A DNA stretch of 7,964 bases from an uncultured Ignavibacteria bacterium. Its GTDB lineage: Bacteria; Bacteroidota; Ignavibacteria; Ignavibacteriales; Ignavibacteriaceae. Positions 1 through 5,865 of the stretch are shown here, one piece after another. The translations under genes were made by a program, and so were the position numbers. Location of the stretch: NCBI GenBank assembly GCA_937996765.1, contig CALKUG010000504.1, forward strand, positions 1 to 7,964, in the 5' to 3' direction. Within the stretch, counting starts at the first letter, position 1. Every line of letters begins with the position of its first letter. The notes under the pieces were generated by a model. The model had not been told where the DNA came from. It made no database searches and was given only the letters and a program-made list of their open reading frames with translations.

Positions 1-1252
1 TCGGATTGTTTTACCGCTAAATCGAGATCAAAGTTTAAGTGACTTCCTACGCTACGCATATTAAAGAAGTATCTAAAAACATCGGGATGCACTTCATCCA
101 ACAGTTCATCTATGGTGATGTAGTTGGCTTTACGCGTTGACATTTTTACCGGTTTGTTATCTTTGATAACCGTTACAAACTGATGGATAACTACTTTTAC
201 TTTTTCGCTATCGTAGCCGAGTGCCTGCAAGCCGGCTAACACGTCGGGGTAGGTTGCTATATGGTCGGAGCCAAATAAGTCAACAATTATGTCGTACCCG
301 CGTTCAAACTTTGTGATGTGATAAGCTATATCGGGCAACCGATAGGTTGGTTCACCTGTACTTTTAACAATTACTTTATCTTTTTCTCCACCAAGTTCCG
401 AAAGCTTTAACCACACTGCGCCTTCGCGTTCTTCGAGCAGGTTTTTTTCTTTGAAGCTTTCTAACACACCGTTGATGCGACCTGAAGAGTACAACGTGTT
501 CTCGTTATAAAACACCGAGTGTCTTATGCCTACTCTATCAAGCGTATTTTTAATATCGTTGAATATCACCTGTTCGGCACGTTCTTTAAATTTACCTTCG
601 GGCTTTTCATCGCGGAGCGTATCGCCATACTCAGCATGTAATTCTTTTGCAATATCATTAATGTATTCGCCTTGATAATAATCATCGGGGAAAACAATGC
701 TATCGCCAAGCAGAGCAAGGTAGCGGTGTTTAACTGAGTCGCCAAGCACGCGCATTTGATTGCCCGCGTTGTTGAAATAGTACTCGCGGTCAATGGTATA
801 ACCAACATGCTCAAGCAAGTTTGCTATGGTATCGCCAACAACAGCATTACGGCCGTGCCCAACGGTAAGGGGACCTGTAGGATTAGCAGAAACAAACTCA
901 ACAATGCCTTTTAAATTGGCATATTTATCCGATCTGCCATACCCCTCGCCTGCAGTAATTACTTGTGGGATAATGGTTGAAATGAATGCGGGGGTAAAAT
1001 AAAAATTAATAAAGCCGGGACCCGCTATTTCAATTTTGCTGATGGACTCGTGATTGTACGATAAACTTGCAACTATTTCGGATGCGATATCGCGCGGTTT
1101 TTTGCCAAGCTTTTTAGCAAGCAACATTGCCGCATTTACCGAGAGATCGCCGTGTGCTTCAATTTTAGGGACTTCAATCTGAAATTCCACCTCTGCAAGA
1201 TAGGGTAACTGTTCAGCAGCTTTTGTAAATAATTCTTGTAAATACTGTTTCA
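1..1252 (-). CDS. argS: Arginyl-tRNA synthetase, 3'-truncated by the window edge
   Basis: Class I aminoacyl-tRNA synthetase that charges tRNA-Arg with arginine in the cytoplasm. I translated the frame by hand: 417 residues are open from the ATG at 1252 to the left edge with no stop. Seen: an N-terminal additional domain (about residues 1-100, with EAHGDLSVNAAMLLAKKLGK), the signature EFVSANPTGPLTVGHGRN (119-136) containing the HIGH-equivalent VGHG at 131-134, the ArgRS-like GEPTYRLPDIAYH (300-312; many homologues have YxTRDIAY here), LFGSDH (326-331), and the KMSKS-equivalent KMSTRK at 370-375. Bacterial ArgRS is usually about 550-590 residues, so roughly the last 150 residues (the DALR anticodon-binding domain) lie outside the window; nothing suggests a real truncation. 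The start is 12 bases after the rsfS stop. No well-spaced Shine-Dalgarno is seen; a GAGG inside the end of rsfS is 17 bases away. Identity is very secure. Confidence 0.96.
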
Positions 1253-1264
1253 TTGAGCGTTTGC

Positions 1265-1660
1265 TTATTCCTCGGTTGCTTTGGTTGTTTTACGAGTTCT
1301 TTTGGGTTTCTCGGTAGGGTCTTTCAATTTCTTGATAGGAGCATCACCCCAAAGTTTTTCGATAGAATAAAACTCGCGTGCATCACTCTTAAAAATGTGA
1401 ACAACAACGTCAACATAATCAAGCAGAATCCATTGCAATGCCTTGTAACCTTCACGGTGCCATACCTTTACCCCAATGGATGTTAGGTTATCTTCAATAT
1501 TATCAGCGATGGCTTTTACTTGTACTTCGGAGTCAGCGCTACAAACCACAAAATAATCGGACATGGATGTTACTTTTTTCATGGTAATAATGGCAACATC
1601 CTTACCCTTTTTCTCAAAAATGGATTCGGCGATTGCCTCAGTTAGTTGTTTTGGTGTCAA
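1265..1660 (-). CDS. rsfS: Ribosome silencing factor RsfS (Iojap/YbeB family), TTG start
   Basis: A small cytoplasmic protein that binds ribosomal protein uL14 (L14) on the 50S subunit and blocks joining with 30S, damping translation when nutrients are scarce. The 131-residue product has the family hallmarks in order: SDYFVVCSADSEVQVKAIAD (34-53), WHREG (67-71), WILLDYVDVVVHIF (77-90) and REFYSIEKLWGDAP (95-108), then a basic Lys/Arg/Thr-rich tail (109-131). I chose the TTG at 1660 because AGAGAGG (1666-1672) sits 5 bases upstream and family members start close to this point. An in-frame ATG at 1705 would add 15 residues and enlarge the overlap with the upstream gene to 68 bases. With TTG the overlap is 23 bases, which suggests translational coupling to the LytR_C gene. 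Family assignment is secure; the start is probable. Confidence 0.95.
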   Translation of the reverse strand: MTPKQLTEAIAESIFEKKGKDVAIITMKKVTSMSDYFVVCSADSEVQVKAIADNIEDNLTSIGVKVWHREGYKALQWILLDYVDVVVHIFKSDAREFYSIEKLWGDAPIKKLKDPTEKPKRTRKTTKATEE

Positions 1661-2165
1661 TGTTACCTCTCTGTGCAGGTTTAAGTTGTATATAATCTTT
1701 ACCAACTATTATCGAAACATCGAGAAAATAATTGGGATTTAATTGTTGAATAACGTTTTCTCTATTCACCCCTAAAAATTCGGCCACGGCGTAGGCACTG
1801 TTGATATCGCCTTTTCTATCAATTACAAGGGTTTTATCCACATCAAACATGTAGTAATTGCCGGTTGTAATTACGTCAAATTTTCCGTCTCTTAAAAAAT
1901 CAGTGAACATTGTCCCTATGCCACCTATACCGCAACCGTTGAGAATCTCTATTTGAATAACGTGGTTTGGCTTAACCGGTTTTGCTTCTGCTACGTGGGG
2001 CTTGTAAGTAAAAAACGGGTAGATAAGCAGTATAAGAAGAAAGAGAATCGAACCTGAAAGCATAACTACACCTGTTCGGTATAAAATAGTCATGCCGTCC
2101 AACCCTGATTTTGGTTTCTCCTCGTTACCCTTAGGCAGTTCTCGATTAAATTTTGCTTTTTTCAA
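1638..2165 (-). CDS. Single-span membrane protein with a LytR_C domain
   Basis: The 175-residue product has a basic, hydrophilic N-terminus (1-30), one strongly hydrophobic segment (about 31-53) and a short linker. A C-terminal domain follows (about 68-157) resembling LytR_C, the domain found at the C-terminus of LytR-CpsA-Psr (LCP) cell-wall proteins. The supporting motifs are IQIEILNGCGIGGIG (70-84; the family typically has VxVLNGTGxxGLA), KTLVIDR (111-117) and the repeat-like end FLDVSIIVGKDY (147-158). The LCP phosphotransferase domain is absent, so cell-wall polymer ligation is not expected; the molecular role is unknown. Likely topology is N-terminus inside, LytR_C outside. The TTG at 2165 is the first possible start because an in-frame stop lies three codons before it; the ATG at 2093 (residue 25) is an alternative preceded by AGGG. 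It starts 14 bases after the previous stop and overlaps rsfS by 23 bases. Confidence 0.82.
   Translation of the reverse strand: MKKAKFNRELPKGNEEKPKSGLDGMTILYRTGVVMLSGSILFLLILLIYPFFTYKPHVAEAKPVKPNHVIQIEILNGCGIGGIGTMFTDFLRDGKFDVITTGNYYMFDVDKTLVIDRKGDINSAYAVAEFLGVNRENVIQQLNPNYFLDVSIIVGKDYIQLKPAQRGNIDTKTTN
1666..1672 (-). promoter_or_regulatory. Shine-Dalgarno of rsfS that decides a TTG start
   Basis: Minus-strand AGAGAGG, 5 bases before the TTG at 1660-1658. It lies inside the last codons of the upstream LytR_C gene. It is the strongest ribosome-binding match near either candidate start and argues against the ATG at 1705. Confidence 0.7.
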
Positions 2166-2179
2166 TCCGCTCTATGCTG

Positions 2180-2680
2180 TTAGTAAGATACATCATACGG
2201 TGAATAGCCGTATCTTCCACCGTAGCGGAAGGGATCGTTGAAGTAATTTACCGGAAGTTGCTCGTAACGAAACTCTAACTTCGAATCATCTGAGATTTGG
2301 TACTGAAACGAAGCACCTTTGAGATAGATACCCGAAATCGAGTTCTCGAAATCTTTACCAAATGAGGAGAAAGGCGAATAACGAATGCCTGTTTGAACTT
2401 GCAGTTGCATTCTATCGCTGATTGAGTATCCGATAGTGTTCACGTAATCACTTAAAGCAAGATTTCCGTAAGTTGAGGTTGAATAACTCATTGAGTAACT
2501 ATGCGACATAGTAATTTTTGAAGGGTCTATAAGTCCAAACAAGAAATTGCTATTCACGGGAGTTCTATCAACAATTCCCTGAAGGGGATCTTTTTCGGTA
2601 AGTCCCCTCGGTTTTACCTGAGAAAACGTAAACCCTTGCAGCAAAACTACAGCAACTAACAAACTCAAAAATGTTTTCAT
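2180..2680 (-). CDS. Exported protein of unknown function, possibly outer-membrane associated
   Basis: I do not recognise a named family. The 166-residue product starts with a clear signal peptide (MKTFLSLLVAVVLLQGFTFS, then Gln), so it should leave the cytoplasm; there is no lipobox cysteine. The mature part begins with a polar stretch, then has alternating polar and hydrophobic segments rich in Ser, Tyr and Thr, such as ITMSHSYSMSYSTSTYG, TIGYSISDRMQLQVQTGIRY and GASFQYQISDDSKLEFRYEQ. These look like beta strands of an outer-membrane or surface protein. The C-terminus is Gly/Tyr/Arg/Pro-rich (FRYGGRYGYSPYDVSY), and no T9SS sorting domain is seen. The ATG at 2680 is chosen because GAGG sits 9 bases upstream and the signal peptide begins there; an ATG at 2695 would add five residues and contain that GAGG. 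It lies between panD (43 bases) and the LytR_C gene (14 bases). Confidence 0.85.
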   Translation of the reverse strand: MKTFLSLLVAVVLLQGFTFSQVKPRGLTEKDPLQGIVDRTPVNSNFLFGLIDPSKITMSHSYSMSYSTSTYGNLALSDYVNTIGYSISDRMQLQVQTGIRYSPFSSFGKDFENSISGIYLKGASFQYQISDDSKLEFRYEQLPVNYFNDPFRYGGRYGYSPYDVSY

Positions 2681-2689
2681 ATCGTTTAA

Positions 2690-2693
2690 CCTC
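2690..2693 (-). promoter_or_regulatory. Shine-Dalgarno of the exported hypothetical gene
   Basis: Minus-strand GAGG, 9 bases before the ATG at 2680. It overlaps the alternative upstream ATG at 2695 (ATGAGG), so it supports the downstream start, which also gives a normal signal peptide. Confidence 0.6.
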
Positions 2694-2723
2694 ATTGTTT
2701 CTTTAATAAGAACGGAATAGGGG

Positions 2724-3083
2724 TTATTTCCTCACTTCAACAATTTTATTTTCTGCATTTACAATAACCACAGTGGGAGTAAATGTCTTTGCTTCTTCGG
2801 GGCTCATGGAGCAATACGTAATAATAATAACTTCATCGCCGGGCATACCGCAACGGGCTGCCGCACCGTTCAAGCAAATGGTCCCGGAACCGCGTTCACC
2901 TGAAATCAGGTAGGTTTCGATACGGTTTCCGTTGTTAACATTAACTACTTGTACTTTTTCGTGTGGGAGCATACCTGCTGCATCAAGTAAATCTTGGTCA
3001 ACCGTTAAACTGCCTTCGTATTTTAATTCAGCTTCGGTAATTTTTGGACGCTGAATTTTAGCTTTAAACATTTCTATTGTCAT
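2724..3083 (-). CDS. panD: Aspartate 1-decarboxylase (pyruvoyl-dependent proenzyme)
   Basis: Converts L-aspartate to beta-alanine and CO2 in the cytoplasm, supplying the beta-alanine half of pantothenate and so coenzyme A. The 119-residue length is typical of the family. The self-cleavage site Gly24-Ser25 is present in YEGSLTVD; cleavage there converts Ser25 to the pyruvoyl group at the new N-terminus of the alpha chain. Residues equivalent to E. coli Arg54, Thr57 and Tyr58 fall at exactly those numbers (NGNRIETY), followed by ERGSGTICLNGAAAR (63-77). The exact register with the E. coli protein supports the ATG at 3083 over the internal ATG four codons later. No panB or panC is in the window, so it is separated from the rest of its pathway. 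It follows porQ after the largest gap here (80 bases) and may have its own promoter. Identity is very secure. Confidence 0.97.
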   Translation of the reverse strand: MTIEMFKAKIQRPKITEAELKYEGSLTVDQDLLDAAGMLPHEKVQVVNVNNGNRIETYLISGERGSGTICLNGAAARCGMPGDEVIIITYCSMSPEEAKTFTPTVVIVNAENKIVEVRK

Positions 3084-3114
3084 CGTAATCTTTCATCTTC
3101 TAAATTCGGAACCA

Positions 3115-3122
3115 CAAATATA
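3115..3122 (-). promoter_or_regulatory. Possible promoter -7 element upstream of panD
   Basis: Minus-strand TATATTTG matches TAnnTTTG, the -7 consensus described for Bacteroidota primary sigma factors, about 31 bases before the panD ATG. I see no clear TTTG/TTG -33 element at the expected distance upstream, and an 8-base partly degenerate match in AT-rich DNA can arise by chance. This is the only inter-gene gap here long enough to hold an ordinary promoter. Confidence 0.25.
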
Positions 3123-3166
3123 ACCATTTCGAGTGTTAAATGACCTTCTAACCATTTAGGGTGTTA
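3121..3166. repeat. Imperfect 18-base direct repeat in the porQ-panD gap
   Basis: Two copies, at 3121-3138 and 3149-3166, match at 16 of 18 positions (plus-strand TAACCATTT, then C or A, G, A or G, then GTGTTA). Their starts are 28 bases apart. The distal copy overlaps the porQ stop codon (3164-3166), and the proximal copy touches the possible -7 element. Function unknown; a tandem operator or a duplicated remnant are both possible. Confidence 0.5.
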
Positions 3167-4087
3167 TTTGATGGTGGTTGAAAGTCCCAAACGGTGCAGA
3201 GTGCCAACTTCGCCCCACGAACTAAATCCGTAGTTAAAAGTGTAACTGCCAATATCTAAACCAAATCCCGCGTTGAATCCAGCCAATCCTGCAAAATCGG
3301 CAATTTTTAAGTCTTTACGTTTTTGATTGTCGTAGCCGAATCTAAAATCGAGTGCTTTACTAACGGCAATTTCAGCACCAAAAGTAAAGTGGTTGAATCG
3401 CTTAAAAAACGAATCGGTGTCTTCATTGAGGCGGTGGAAATCTAAAAAGACGGTAATAGGGATTTGTAATTTTTTGCTGATACCCACAGAAACATCTACA
3501 GGCAAATCTTCGGAAGTTGAGCCGTAGGTGGAAAGCTGTCCGCCAACGTTGAGAATGCTAAAACCAACCGACATATCGCGGTCAACGTTAGCATATGTAA
3601 GACCAAAATCGGCAGCGGCAGCAGTTGATGAGTAACTTGCCAAAGAGGAGTAAATAAACTTTGTACCTACACCATAGTAGAAGTTATCGCCGAGTTTATT
3701 GGCATAAGCCACATGAATAAGCATATCGGAGGCGCTGTACTCACCGGTTTTGTTGCCAAATTTATCCGCACCTTCAAATGAACCGTAACCGGCGTATTTA
3801 ATTCCGCCTGAGAAACGACCAATACCTTCTACATTGTGCGAAAGCGAAAGAGATGCAATATTAACATCGAGGAGGTGTTTCACAAAGGAAAACGACACAG
3901 GGGTGTTTTCCAATAGTGCAGTTCCTGCTGGATTGCTAAATACCACATCGGGGTCATCAACGTTCGAGGTAAAGCTATTGGCTAAAGCCCCAACACGAGG
4001 TGATGTTTCCAAACGCAAAAATTCATACACAGTTTGTGCGTTCACGAAGGTTAACATAAACGCGGCAAATAAAAGAGTTTTTAACAA
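3164..4087 (-). CDS. porQ: Type IX secretion system outer-membrane protein PorQ
   Basis: PorQ is an outer-membrane beta-barrel of the T9SS. In studied Bacteroidota it works with PorU, PorV and PorZ in the attachment complex that processes and anchors secreted cargo on the cell surface. The 307-residue product has a signal peptide (about 1-17, cut before Gln18) and the characteristic PorV/PorQ start YEFLRLETSPRVGALANS (21-38). Asp-rich DDPDVVFSNPAGTALLE (44-60) follows, then many amphipathic, Gly- and aromatic-rich strands typical of the barrel (for example FSGGIKYAGYGSF and FRFGYDN). It ends with strand-like residues near the C-terminus. The YEFLxLxxSPRxxALG-type opening favours PorQ over PorV. 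The start is TTG at 4087, with GGAG 7 bases upstream and the signal peptide following directly. It begins 15 bases after the stop of the S8 protease, its probable secretion client. Confidence 0.88.
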   Translation of the reverse strand: MLKTLLFAAFMLTFVNAQTVYEFLRLETSPRVGALANSFTSNVDDPDVVFSNPAGTALLENTPVSFSFVKHLLDVNIASLSLSHNVEGIGRFSGGIKYAGYGSFEGADKFGNKTGEYSASDMLIHVAYANKLGDNFYYGVGTKFIYSSLASYSSTAAAADFGLTYANVDRDMSVGFSILNVGGQLSTYGSTSEDLPVDVSVGISKKLQIPITVFLDFHRLNEDTDSFFKRFNHFTFGAEIAVSKALDFRFGYDNQKRKDLKIADFAGLAGFNAGFGLDIGSYTFNYGFSSWGEVGTLHRLGLSTTIK

Positions 4088-4094
4088 AGTTTTT

Positions 4095-4098
4095 CTCC
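4095..4098 (-). promoter_or_regulatory. Shine-Dalgarno of porQ that supports a TTG start
   Basis: Minus-strand GGAG, 7 bases before the TTG at 4087-4085. The site lies within the 15-base gap after the protease stop. No in-frame ATG precedes the signal peptide, so this site decides the start. Confidence 0.65.
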
Positions 4099-4102
4099 GA
4101 AT

Positions 4103-5845
4103 TTATTTCATCAATGTCATTTTACCGGAGTGGGTGAATTCACCCGAAACTACGCGGTAGATATAATTCCCTGAAGGTAAACCCTCGGCATTAAAACGCA
4201 CCGAAAAATTACCTACTTCTTTATACTCGTTCAAAACGGTTGCAACCTCTTCACCTAATACCGAATACACCGTAACTCGTGTTATACCTGAAACCGGTAA
4301 CGAAACATCTATAATGGTGCTCGGATTAAAAGGATTAGGATAATTTTGCGAAACCGCATACGCCTCGGGCAATCCTACTTCTACTTCGTTATTGAGCAAT
4401 TTATTTACTGCTCCATCCAAATTGATAATGCCCCAACCGTATTCCCTATCGGGAGCCGAAGCTTTGGTTGCGGTAGAACGAATTGCATCACGCACTTGTG
4501 CAGGTGTTAAAGTTGGAAACTTTTCCATCAATAGTGCAATCGCTCCAGCAGCAAGCGGACAGCTTAACGAAGTTCCGTTTGCTCTGCCATAAGAATTATT
4601 TGCCCATGATGTAGCAGCCCAAGTTCTTGTGCCTTGTGCCATAATATCGGGCTTGGTTCTGCCATCAATGGTGTTACCAACACTGCTGAACGAGGAACGC
4701 ATTCCCACTGAATCCACTGAACCAACGGCAATTACATTAAAGCCATCTGAAGGTGCACCAAGTGTATTGCGACTTGCGTTATACCCTTCGTTACCGGCAG
4801 AATTAACAACTACAATTCCCTTTGCGGCTGCAATATCACCTGCTTTGGTTATGATTGCTGTGTTTCCATCCATATTCAAATAGGTGTAAGAAGTGAAACC
4901 GGGGTCCATACCCAAATAACCTAACGAAGTTGAAGTAAGCATTGCACCAAGCGAATCAGCCCACTCCATTGCGCGCACCCAATTGTCTTCTTCAACATTG
5001 GTTTCACTTGCTGTATTTTCTGTTTTGGCAATAATATAAGTAGCACCAAACGCAGGACCCACATACGTACCGGGCTTATTTCCGCCAATGGTACTAAGTG
5101 TTAATGTACCGTGCGAACCTTCGCCTAAATCGTTCTGATTGCCAACTTCGGTGTCGTTATTAACAAAATCATATTTTGCGATAATGTTCATATTTGCAAA
5201 AACTTCGTGCGCAAGATTATCAACGCCTGCATCCATCATGGCAATAATAACACCTTTACCGGTGTAGCCCATTTGGTGCATGGCAGGTACTTTCAGCATC
5301 GAATTTTGATGTGCTGCCAAACCATAATCAATACCCACACCAACTTTATCTAAAGTACCTGTTAACGGTAAATCTTGGGGATTTACTTGTTCAAGAGTTT
5401 TTGTTGCGTGTCTATCCGAAACAAAACCTTTTACCGCATCAACTTTAGTTACAAAATCCAAAGCAGCAATTTGTTTTACTTGTTCCGCTGTTGCATAAGC
5501 AGAAATTGAATTGAACCACTTTGAAAACTGTTTCACATCAACACCTAACTCATTAACTTTATTGAGGTAGGGCTGATACAAGGGTACATCGAGTACATCT
5601 GTTAGCTGGCCTTCGGGTAATACCTTTGCTCTTCTTGCTAATGACTCATCGGTAACCAATGAAGTAGATTTTGCAAGACTGTTGGTCTGTGGACCCTTAT
5701 CACTAAAATATACCCACACCAACACTTTTTGTGAAGGGGCACCGGCGATATCGAAACGAGCCGAAACTTCCTCAGTAACCTTTTTTGTAGGTTGTTGAGC
5801 AAATACCATCATCGTCGAAAGCAAAAAAACTACTATATACTTCAT
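4103..5845 (-). CDS. Secreted subtilisin-like S8 family peptidase with T9SS C-terminal sorting domain
   Basis: A 580-residue secreted serine protease. Order of parts: signal peptide (about 1-16, then QQPTKK); a prodomain-like region (about 40-140) of the type seen in Bacteroidota S8 enzymes, with VLVWVYFSDKG (41-51), RRAKV and QFSKWFNSISAYAT (106-119); then the S8 catalytic domain (about 185-485). The triad is visible: Asp205 in IAMMDAGVD, His245 in GSHGTLT, and Ser426 in NGTSLSCP, with oxyanion Asn352 in NSAGNEG. After a short linker, NYPNPFNPST (501-510) opens an 80-residue beta-rich type A sorting domain ending GLPSGNYIYRVVSGEF...GKMTLMK. This tail should direct export by the T9SS and is removed or processed at the surface in studied systems. 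ATG at 5845 has GAGG 6 bases upstream. It starts 20 bases after metG and runs into porQ. Substrate unknown. Confidence 0.95.
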   Translation of the reverse strand: MKYIVVFLLSTMMVFAQQPTKKVTEEVSARFDIAGAPSQKVLVWVYFSDKGPQTNSLAKSTSLVTDESLARRAKVLPEGQLTDVLDVPLYQPYLNKVNELGVDVKQFSKWFNSISAYATAEQVKQIAALDFVTKVDAVKGFVSDRHATKTLEQVNPQDLPLTGTLDKVGVGIDYGLAAHQNSMLKVPAMHQMGYTGKGVIIAMMDAGVDNLAHEVFANMNIIAKYDFVNNDTEVGNQNDLGEGSHGTLTLSTIGGNKPGTYVGPAFGATYIIAKTENTASETNVEEDNWVRAMEWADSLGAMLTSTSLGYLGMDPGFTSYTYLNMDGNTAIITKAGDIAAAKGIVVVNSAGNEGYNASRNTLGAPSDGFNVIAVGSVDSVGMRSSFSSVGNTIDGRTKPDIMAQGTRTWAATSWANNSYGRANGTSLSCPLAAGAIALLMEKFPTLTPAQVRDAIRSTATKASAPDREYGWGIINLDGAVNKLLNNEVEVGLPEAYAVSQNYPNPFNPSTIIDVSLPVSGITRVTVYSVLGEEVATVLNEYKEVGNFSVRFNAEGLPSGNYIYRVVSGEFTHSGKMTLMK

Positions 5846-5865
5846 CTGTAACCTCGTTTGATTGA

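Noticed and set aside
345..380. Possible defect in argS at LPDIAY, where many homologues have TRDIAY
   Set aside because: The surrounding motifs, including KMSTRK and GSDH, are intact and the frame is open, so this looks like ordinary lineage variation rather than loss of function.
566..814. Minus-strand open frame of 82 codons
   Set aside because: It is in another frame of the same strand inside argS, whose frame is continuous and carries all expected motifs.
1253..1486. Plus-strand open frame of 77 codons
   Set aside because: It is fully antisense to rsfS, and its low-complexity Phe/Cys/Leu translation looks like a reverse-strand shadow.
1661..1705. Longer rsfS beginning at the ATG at 1705
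   Set aside because: The extra 15 residues are not expected in the family, the overlap with the upstream gene would grow to 68 bases, and the AGAGAGG site serves the TTG at 1660 instead.
3084..3163. Rho-independent terminator between porQ and panD
   Set aside because: Only very short inverted matches such as CTAA/TTAG are present, with no GC-rich stem followed by a T run.
3834..4160. Plus-strand open frame of 108 codons
   Set aside because: It lies antisense to porQ and the end of the S8 protease gene, both of which have clear family motifs; its translation has no recognisable domain.
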